DNA from: Enteropsectra breve | Taxonomy: Eukaryota; Microsporidia | Length of the DNA stretch: 16,583 bases | Assembly (NCBI GenBank): GCA_024243835.1 | Contig: JALPMN010000540.1 | Span: 1 to 16,583, forward strand | Direction of reading: 5' to 3' | Shown here: piece after piece, positions 1 to 5,792 of the stretch | How the letters are laid out: every line of letters begins with the position of its first letter | Position numbering within the stretch: the stretch's first letter is position 1 | Made by a program: the position numbers and the translations under genes | The notes under the pieces: generated by a model | The model's input: only the letters and a program-made list of their open reading frames with translations | Databases searched by the model: none | Told to the model about the DNA's origin: nothing

Positions 1-67
1 AAAGAATTCTGTTTAAACGGTTTTTTAATACAATTATAAGCCAAATAAGAAAAATGGGACCGTTTTG

Positions 68-116
68 TTCTGTTTAAGCAAAAAATTCTGTTTAAGCAAA
101 CTTCTGTTTAAGCAAA
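68..116. repeat. 15-bp direct repeat, 3 copies
   Basis: The 15-mer TTCTGTTTAAGCAAA occurs three times, at 68-82, 86-100 and 102-116, separated by 3 and 1 bases. A further partial copy (TTCTGTTTAA) lies at 8-17. No coding sequence overlaps it. It is a short minisatellite-like cluster of unknown role; the left end of the window may cut off more copies. Confidence 0.85.
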
Positions 117-300
117 CTTTACTGTATTTCCCCTTCCTTTTAGAAGGGGCTTGTATTTTAATGGCAAGGACCAAAAGCCTTGTATTCTAAAAAGTGCATC
201 ATAAAACATAATATCCGTGCACTGCTTGAAAGCATACGCTAAAAAATAAAAAGTTTAAAACAGTATAAATGAGAAATATGGGCTAGTATTGGAAACTTCA

Positions 301-341
301 TTCCGGTGTTACCATGCGTATTTTGCATCAAAACACCGGAA
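301..341. other. Perfect hairpin in noncoding DNA
   Basis: TTCCGGTGTT (301-310) is perfectly complementary to AACACCGGAA (332-341), giving a 10-bp stem with about half G+C in an otherwise AT-rich spacer. The loop contains a second nested inverted repeat, ATGC (314-317) against GCAT (325-328). It could be the core of a structured RNA, or the arm of an old mobile element. No pol III box or T-run terminator next to it proves transcription. Confidence 0.6.
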
Positions 342-1064
342 GTATGGGGATTGTGTGTAATCGGATTGCAGCCAACCCCAATTATATAACATGTGACCAA
401 GGAAGGTAAGAATAGCTTGGTTTGATGCACCGAAGCATAGGCTACAAGACAAAAAGCATCTTGATGTAATCGAGCAGTTATAGAAAATAAAGCATTGGGC
501 TATGGGACAAGGAGTCTGCGCCTATGATATGTGGTTAATTGCACAGGGATCTCCGTTATGTGTTGAATATTGCCGATCATTCTTATCGTAAGACACTAAC
601 TTATTTTATTCAATTAAAATCCCATTATGTCATCATCGGTTTCTTCACAACAATTCTAATTTCAAAGTACCAGGTTCCCATTGTCAGTGGATACTTGTAA
701 CAAATCTTAAGTATGAAAAATAAAATTGACACGCGAATAATTTAAAATTTGGCTTGACAAAATTGAGTGTGACGTTAACAAACAGGCATGCAAAATGCTG
801 TAATAATAGCTATCCTTTGCTATTCATAAAATAAGAGATGCTTTATTTTGTTTGGAAAAAGTTAGTTTGCTAAAGAACAAACTTCTACGGACATATCGCT
901 AGCTCATGCTTTGAATTCCGTTGCTTAAAATATGTTTAATCCATCTACAATCACTTTAATATAAAGAAGTTGGTTATCCAAAGATGCTTATTAAAGTCTT
1001 TAAGAATATTGTTGGAAGACGAGTTAACCATAGATGGGTATTTATATGAAACAGTTATTAAATT

Positions 1065-2654
1065 TTATGTATTTAATCTTTTGCGTTTTCTAGAAGCAGG
1101 TGCTTTATGCCGCTCAATCATTTCCCATTCTTGATGGCATCCGCGTGCCACCAGCATTTTTTCCAACGCTGCATCCTTTAGAAGCGGTTGTATAAAAGCG
1201 CGATAGTCGCAGTTTTGTGTTGAAAAGCGCCTCTCATAAAACGATATTATTTTGATGCAGTTATAGATGAATAATGTATCTTTGATGTTGCGGCTGATAT
1301 GTGATTTTATGTCTCGCTCGTACAGAGATTCCAGTATTTTTCTTCCGTCATTCCCGTATCGATCATTAGAACTCATATTAGAACTCATATTAGAACTCAT
1401 ATTAGAACTCATATTAGAACTCATATTAGAACTCATATTAGAACTCATATTAGAACTCATATTAGAACTCATATTAGAACTCATATTAGAACTATTTTTA
1501 TGACTCATATTAGAAATAAGCCATTTTATATGGTAGTTCCGGCACATCCTAACAGTCCATGAGAACTGGTACCTGCAGCTATTGCATGAGAATCTGGTAA
1601 TACGCTTCGTAAATGGAATCTCCTTATGATGCTGCTCAATCTTGTAGTCTCTTAGTGCTTCTTCTAACTGAATAAAAAACACAGCCATTTTATTAACAAA
1701 TCCAGAAATTACCTGTTCTTTCAAAAAGACACATATATCGCCGTATTGTGGAGAAATGAGGCATTTTATGTAAAATTCCGTAAACTTCGCCTCTTTAACC
1801 TCGTCAGCCAATCTTTTAAGCATCATCAAGACATGATTTCTGTATGCTGTAGGGCCAATGCTTGTCATGATGCTGAACATGATCTGTGGCAGTCTGTCTG
1901 TCCCATTAAGGAGCACCAGCAGCTTGTCCCAGGCAGCATCGAACGAATTTGAATAAATGTCGCGAGAATTGGCTGGCATAGCATTCAGCCACTCAACAAT
2001 GGCTCTTTCAATTCTACTGACAGTTGAATCAAGATTAGCATTTTTTGGCTCTATAGAACACGTGTAAAGATCAATACCAGCAATGAACCAAGCCCTGCCA
2101 CTGAATTCTGAATGTAAGAGATTGTTTCTTACTGTTCTGCACTGCTCTTCAGTTGGACTGAGAAATCCAAGCATGTTTGAAAACTTATTTGCATTACAAA
2201 AATGCACCACTTCCATGTACTTGAAAATAAGCGGGACATCTTCAGGAATAAGGGCAAGCTGTAGCATAATTTGATTCATATTGTAATTGCAGCTAAACTT
2301 TTCACATTTGCTACATGGGGCTCCTTCTATTTTAGCTATTGGCCCGTTTAAGATGCAGTGTCCTTTCCAACACAATTTCTGTGCGCATTCTAAATGGTAC
2401 ACTTCCCCGCAGTTTTCTTTTTCGCACCTGCTAAGCGCTACGTCGTAGAATGCCCTGCTTCTTATTGCATTGTGGAACCTGCCATAGCTATCTCGTTTTT
2501 CAAATTCTAAGAGTGGTTTGGAGCATTCTGAGCAGATTTCTGTGTAGAGTTTGTTGACTTCAGCATCTGAAAGCATCCCATCTTGTGGTGTTATGCTAGG
2601 AGATGCGAATACCAACAGCATTCCAATGCAGCAGACTTTCAAATAGCCGATCAT
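1065..2654 (-). CDS. Predicted secreted Cys-rich protein with MSSN repeats and basic C-terminus
   Basis: This 529-residue protein is not recognised as a member of a named family. The start ATG is supported by a GGG element directly upstream (AGGGCC before the ATG on the minus strand) behind an A/T block. Residues 1-24 look like a signal peptide (hydrophobic core at about 6-17). Next comes a Cys/His-rich segment: C41-x2-C44, C77-x4-C82, H87-x2-C90, C95, H99, C100, C114-x2-C117, C122. This spacing resembles a RING-CH or PHD-type cross-brace zinc site, though the fit is not exact. Residues about 130-370 look mostly helical; a second Cys cluster follows (CNSC, then CRNYH). Residues 391-430 are ten identical MSSN repeats. 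The last residues carry a run of basic amino acids (RKRKR, 522-526) that resembles a nuclear localisation signal. Secretion into the host cell is inference, not shown. It could instead be a secretory-pathway or surface protein. Confidence 0.85.
   Translation of the reverse strand: MIGYLKVCCIGMLLVFASPSITPQDGMLSDAEVNKLYTEICSECSKPLLEFEKRDSYGRFHNAIRSRAFYDVALSRCEKENCGEVYHLECAQKLCWKGHCILNGPIAKIEGAPCSKCEKFSCNYNMNQIMLQLALIPEDVPLIFKYMEVVHFCNANKFSNMLGFLSPTEEQCRTVRNNLLHSEFSGRAWFIAGIDLYTCSIEPKNANLDSTVSRIERAIVEWLNAMPANSRDIYSNSFDAAWDKLLVLLNGTDRLPQIMFSIMTSIGPTAYRNHVLMMLKRLADEVKEAKFTEFYIKCLISPQYGDICVFLKEQVISGFVNKMAVFFIQLEEALRDYKIEQHHKEIPFTKRITRFSCNSCRYQFSWTVRMCRNYHIKWLISNMSHKNSSNMSSNMSSNMSSNMSSNMSSNMSSNMSSNMSSNMSSNMSSNDRYGNDGRKILESLYERDIKSHISRNIKDTLFIYNCIKIISFYERRFSTQNCDYRAFIQPLLKDAALEKMLVARGCHQEWEMIERHKAPASRKRKRLNT
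1365..1496. repeat. 12-bp coding minisatellite (MSSN array)
   Basis: Ten perfectly identical copies of the 12-mer ATTAGAACTCAT run from 1365 to 1484, followed by one variant unit at 1485-1496. On the minus strand each unit reads ATG AGT TCT AAT, Met-Ser-Ser-Asn. The variant unit encodes NSSN. Absence of even synonymous differences among ten copies points to very recent expansion or active homogenisation. Because the unit is a multiple of three, copy-number change keeps the gene open. Confidence 0.97.
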
Positions 2655-2678
2655 GGCCCTGATTAATTTTTTTCATTT
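2655..2678 (-). promoter_or_regulatory. Start-proximal A/T block plus GGG motif
   Basis: On the minus strand the bases before the ATG read an A-rich/T-rich stretch (AAAAAAATTAATC) followed by AGGGCC and then the ATG. A GGG or CCC triplet within about ten bases of the start, behind an A/T block, is the described microsporidian start signal. It decides the start codon chosen for the 529-residue protein. Confidence 0.5.
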
Positions 2679-2992
2679 TGTTCGAGCAAATTTTTACGGT
2701 AACCAGTGATCGTAGTAGGCTTGGAGATGAAGATTCTTGTGCATGATTATTATAAATTGTATATTTACATCCTTCATTTCTATTAAGCAAATTCCATCAT
2801 AATCAGCATACGGTTAAAAAATATTATTACTAAAGACCAATCTAATTTTATTCCACTATATGTGAAGAGCAAACTTGATTTTATTATCTCGCCTTCTACT
2901 ACTCACGCTGTTTGACAACAATACTAATATTGCTTTCCTCCACAATTTAGATGCACCAATCTCCATTAGACTGAGTAAAAACTAAAATTTTG
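2655..2992. other. AT-rich spacer
   Basis: Between the start of the minus-strand secreted-protein gene and the plus-strand tRNA-His I see no gene. It contains the upstream signals of the first gene: a long A/T block at about 2661-2678 and the GGG-like element at 2657-2659. No other structured element or conserved motif was noticed. Confidence 0.5.
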
Positions 2993-3063
2993 GCGAGCTT
3001 AGCTTAGTGGTAGAGCATCACGTTGTGGCCGTGAAGATGCGGGTTCGATTCCCGCAGTTCGCA
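2993..3063 (+). tRNA. tRNA-His (anticodon GUG)
   Basis: The cloverleaf closes well: acceptor GCGAGCT (2993-2999) pairs with AGTTCGC (3056-3062) with one G-U pair; the anticodon stem TCACG/CGTGA encloses the loop TTGTGGC with anticodon GTG at 3025-3027; the T-stem GCGGG/CCCGC encloses the TTCGATT loop. A box (TAGCTTAGTGG-like) and B box (GGTTCGATTCC) are intact. There is no intron. The discriminator base is A (3063), as in eukaryotic tRNA-His; a G happens to be encoded at position -1 (2992), so the G-1 of the mature tRNA could be genomic or added after transcription. Confidence 0.97.
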
Positions 3064-3072
3064 TTAAATAAA

Positions 3073-3076
3073 TTTT
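3073..3076 (+). terminator. Pol III T-run terminator of tRNA-His
   Basis: TTTT lies ten bases after the tRNA-His discriminator base; a back-up run of seven T's follows at 3094-3100. T-runs are the standard stop for RNA polymerase III. Confidence 0.65.
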
Positions 3077-3153
3077 ATCCAGTAAAAATTTTATTTTTTT
3101 AATAAAACTGCTTTTGCTTCTTATCAAACTATGGTTATCTTCATTTTCAAAAT

Positions 3154-3279
3154 TTACTCATAGTGTTTTACTCATAGTGTTTTACTCATAGTGTCTTACT
3201 CATAGTGTCTTACTCATAGTGTCTTATTCATAATGTCTTACTCATAATGCATTATTCATAGAGTCTTATTCATAATGGG
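3154..3279. repeat. 14-bp tandem repeat spanning the SPO11 stop codon
   Basis: Nine head-to-tail 14-bp units (consensus TTACTCATAGTGTC) start at 3154, 3168, 3182, 3196, 3210, 3224, 3238, 3252 and 3266. Copies far from the gene are nearly identical; copies next to it vary at one to four positions. The ninth unit (3266-3279) is coding: read on the minus strand it supplies the last residues and the TAA stop of SPO11. The eight others lie in the 3' flank. Each unit carries a TAA on the minus strand. Confidence 0.95.
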
Positions 3280-4171
3280 TTTCACACTCTAAATAACTCT
3301 CTATGCTAAAATCATCCCTGTTAACAATCATCTCTAGCTCTATCTTCCTCCCATATCCCATCAGAAATAGAATCTCGTCAGTGCATTCGTAGTATTTTGG
3401 ATTCTTCTCCATTGAATTTAGTATTTGTTTGTCTCTCTCACTCAGCTGTATCGTTCCCTCCCTGCTCACCCCGTACCTATAAAGATCCTCAATTCCCAGG
3501 CCGATCCTCCGTATCTTCGGCACTGCCTCTTTGTATGTTCCGTAGATGAGCAGCCCTGAGGGATCAAAGTCCGTTAGGCACAGGACATCAGCCCCCTCTG
3601 CAAGCATCTCCAGCAGCCGCAGCGTGTTTCTGCACGGAAAGCCCTTTCCGCAGACCGTGATGTGCCCGCTGCTCTGCACCCGCTCGAAAACAGTCTCTTT
3701 TTCCACTACGAGCACACGAGAGGCAGAAAATCCAATTTCCTTTACTTCACTCATCTCAGGAATAAGGCCTTTTGATATTCCAGACGCACCAGAAAATGCT
3801 ATTTCCCCGCTGAACATCCCCTTAAGCCCTGCCCGCACATAAAGCTCCTCCTTCTCGCAGCACAGCACCCGTGTGTATTTCTTTATCATCGCATCCACAT
3901 TCCGTTGGTTCAGAAATATTTCTGCATTCTCGTAGTAAATCCCCCGTTTATTTATAAATCTCTTTTTATCCACGGCCCAGTAGAAAATACACAGAATCTT
4001 TAGCGCTCTTAGAGTCCCTTCATTCCACAGCGATCTCAGCAGCACTATCACCTCGTTCTTTATTCTACTTTTGATTTCATCATCCCTTCGTTCTGTTCTA
4101 AAGTGTCTGTTCCTCACGTATTTCATTTCCTGTTTATTGCTCTGCCTATCACTGTGGAGCTGCTCATCCAT
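3266..4171 (-). CDS. SPO11: Meiotic recombination protein Spo11 (topoisomerase VI A-subunit type)
   Basis: Spo11 makes the double-strand breaks that start meiotic recombination, by attack of a tyrosine on DNA. The 301-residue protein shows the winged-helix catalytic motif KRGIYYEN, with Y80 as the expected nucleophile (family form RDIYY). The Toprim domain follows: LVVEKETVF with E157 as metal-binding glutamate, then GKGFPCRNTLRLLEML (175-190), then LTDFDPSGL with D201 and D203 as the acidic pair. The last motif reads DPSG where DPHG or DPYG is usual. All catalytic residues are present, so it should be active. It is clearly shorter than yeast Spo11; the missing part is mostly N-terminal. It is transcribed divergently from the mannosyltransferase, and its stop codon lies inside a 14-bp tandem repeat. 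It argues that this organism keeps at least part of the meiotic machinery. Confidence 0.93.
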   Translation of the reverse strand: MDEQLHSDRQSNKQEMKYVRNRHFRTERRDDEIKSRIKNEVIVLLRSLWNEGTLRALKILCIFYWAVDKKRFINKRGIYYENAEIFLNQRNVDAMIKKYTRVLCCEKEELYVRAGLKGMFSGEIAFSGASGISKGLIPEMSEVKEIGFSASRVLVVEKETVFERVQSSGHITVCGKGFPCRNTLRLLEMLAEGADVLCLTDFDPSGLLIYGTYKEAVPKIRRIGLGIEDLYRYGVSREGTIQLSERDKQILNSMEKNPKYYECTDEILFLMGYGRKIELEMIVNRDDFSIESYLECETHYE

Positions 4172-4280
4172 GCATAAATAAAAATATACTTTGTTAAAAT
4201 ACTATAAAATAATGTATAAAATTAAATACCCCTTTAAAATGGTTATCATGTCTTCCTATAAGAAACTTTAAAAACGTTTT

Positions 4281-4371
4281 TCATAAATCTCAGAATAGAC
4301 CTATCTTTCATATGTTACAGAATACCAATTCATAATTCTCAGAATAGAATTATCTTTCATATGCCACAGAA
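4281..4371. repeat. Duplicated 42-bp element in the SPO11/KTR divergent spacer
   Basis: Two 42-bp copies, at 4281-4322 and 4330-4371 (49-bp period), match at 37 of 42 positions. Shared core: CTCAGAATAGA, then TATCTTTCATATG, then ACAGAA. The pair sits between two divergent starts, 110 to 200 bases upstream of SPO11 and 55 to 145 bases upstream of the mannosyltransferase. It may be a duplicated regulatory element or just another minisatellite seed. Confidence 0.9.
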
Positions 4372-4425
4372 GCTGTTAAAGCTAATACAAAAGCTATTTG
4401 GGTATTATTTTATGTATATTATTTT

Positions 4426-5505
4426 ATGTTTATGTATATTATGTATGTTTTTCTATTGTTTATATATGTTGTTTATGGTGTTGTTTATCGGGTGTCTCAT
4501 GTGGAGTGTTTAAAATGTTTCCAATATACAAGCAAAATGCATGTGAGTGCCAGGCTATTCGCACTGCTGCTGCGCATCGCATACTGCAGACAGAATGCAG
4601 TCATTATGGTGCTGTGCAGAAACAGGGAGCTCAAGGAAATAGAGTCTTCTATTGCTAGCTTTGAGCAGCGGTTCAACAAAACACACAAATATCCATATGT
4701 GTTTCTTAATGATAAGGAATTTACTGATGAGTTTAAAAGAAGAATCACAGAAAAAGTAGAAACGGTTGAATTTGGGCTTGTGGAAAAGAAGGACTGGGAT
4801 CCGCCTGACAACCTCGATGAGGTGCGCATGAAGGCCGCCTGGGAGCGCATGCGGCAGAAGGGGGTGCCGTATGCGCAGATGATGAGCTACCACAACATGT
4901 GCCGCTTCTTCTCGCGCGGGTTCTACAAGCACCCGCTTATGCAGCAGTACGAGTTTTACTGGCGCATCGAGCCGGGCGTCAGGTTCCGCTGTGACATCGA
5001 GTCTGATCCGTTTGATTTTCTAAAGAAGAACAACAAGAAGTACGGCTTTGTCATTACGATACGCGAGTACATGGACTCCATCCCCACACTGATGCCCACC
5101 GCGGTGCAGTACCTCAAGCGGGTCTACAACACGCTGCAAATTGGGAAGCCCATGGACTTTATGTACGAGGACGGGCGGTACAACGGGTGCCACTTCTGGT
5201 CGAACTTCGAGATCGCGTCTTTTGAGTTTTTCCGTTCTGAGGCGTACAATGGGCTTGTTGACACGCTGGAGCGTTCAAACGGATTTTACTACGAGCGCTG
5301 GGGCGATGCCCCGGTGCATTCCATTGCTCTTTCGCTGCTTTTAGACCGCTCTGAAATTCATTTCTTTGAGAACATCGGGTACACCCACGAGCCATTCACC
5401 CACTGCCCGCGGCAGGGCAAGAACTGCGACTGCACTGCTGCGGAGAGCATCGACAACAATGCATTTTCCTGTCTTTCTCGGTATCTCAAAGACCATTCCC
5501 TGTGA
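4426..5505 (+). CDS. GT15 family alpha-mannosyltransferase (KRE2/MNT1/KTR type)
   Basis: Type II Golgi membrane enzyme that transfers mannose from GDP-mannose to O-linked (and in fungi N-linked) glycans. The GT15 domain starts near residue 57 (NAVIMVLCRNRELKEIESSI) and runs to about 335. Recognisable blocks: YEFYWRIEPGVRFRCDI (175-191; usual form EPDV, so the D is G here), CHFWSNFEIASFEFFRSEAY (255-274), GFYYERWGDAPVHSIALSL (286-304) and CPRQ/NCDC near the end. E262 and H298 occupy positions conserved in the family. Residues 3-21 are very hydrophobic and fit a signal anchor. A second candidate start at residue 38 (4537) would leave a weaker anchor (LFALLL), so the true start is uncertain. Length is shorter than the yeast enzymes because the stem region is nearly absent. 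Codons are AT-rich up to about 4790, then abruptly GC-rich. Confidence 0.93.
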   Translation: MFMYIMYVFLLFIYVVYGVVYRVSHVECLKCFQYTSKMHVSARLFALLLRIAYCRQNAVIMVLCRNRELKEIESSIASFEQRFNKTHKYPYVFLNDKEFTDEFKRRITEKVETVEFGLVEKKDWDPPDNLDEVRMKAAWERMRQKGVPYAQMMSYHNMCRFFSRGFYKHPLMQQYEFYWRIEPGVRFRCDIESDPFDFLKKNNKKYGFVITIREYMDSIPTLMPTAVQYLKRVYNTLQIGKPMDFMYEDGRYNGCHFWSNFEIASFEFFRSEAYNGLVDTLERSNGFYYERWGDAPVHSIALSLLLDRSEIHFFENIGYTHEPFTHCPRQGKNCDCTAAESIDNNAFSCLSRYLKDHSL

Positions 5506-5770
5506 CAAATATAAAATTAATACAGCTCCTTCCAAGTATGAAATGCACTTTTAAGTTCATTAAAATAATAGTTGATGACTAAAATACACATGCAAAGAAT
5601 GAACCTGCCAGAGCAGCATACTTTCTATATAATTAGGACACTGGTAGTAAGATTTATCTCAATGAGTAAATAGTTAATTATACAACTCACGATATTTATT
5701 TTGATAATAATGTTATTGATAAAAGTTTTATTTCGTCTAGAGAAAAATACGCTGCAGAGGCTTTAAAAAT

Positions 5771-5787
5771 AAAAATTTTACGGCCGC
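5771..5787 (+). promoter_or_regulatory. AAAAATTTTA-CGGCC start signal
   Basis: AAAAATTTTA (5771-5780) followed at once by CGGCCGC lies directly before the ATG of the AAA ATPase gene (5793). The same block order (A-run/T-run, then C's) precedes several other genes of this window. Confidence 0.45.
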
Positions 5788-5792
5788 AGAAC

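Larger units (their letters stand above)
1..1064. other. Gene-poor AT-rich region
   Basis: No convincing gene is seen in this first kilobase. The longest open stretch (about 239-499, minus strand) has no usable ATG at its 5' end and no recognisable motif. The region holds a short direct-repeat cluster at 68-116 and a perfect inverted repeat at 301-341, both listed separately. Roughly 250-620 is visibly less AT-rich than the other spacers of this window, so it could be a decayed gene or mobile-element relic, but nothing identifies one. It lies downstream of the 3' end of the minus-strand gene at 1065-2654. Confidence 0.5.

Noticed and set aside
239..430. 63-codon minus-strand open frame in the left spacer
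   Set aside because: It starts with GTG, has no upstream ATG before a stop near 500, no start signal and no recognisable motif.
1365..1496. CRISPR-like regular array
   Set aside because: Units are contiguous without spacers, are coding (MSSN) and the genome is eukaryotic.
1267..1503. Plus-strand frame rich in LELI repeats
   Set aside because: It is the antisense reading of the MSSN repeat array of the real minus-strand gene.
4398..4658. Plus-strand 86-codon frame overlapping the mannosyltransferase start
   Set aside because: It starts with TTG and overlaps the well-supported GT15 reading frame; the hydrophobic look comes from the TTTATG-rich DNA.
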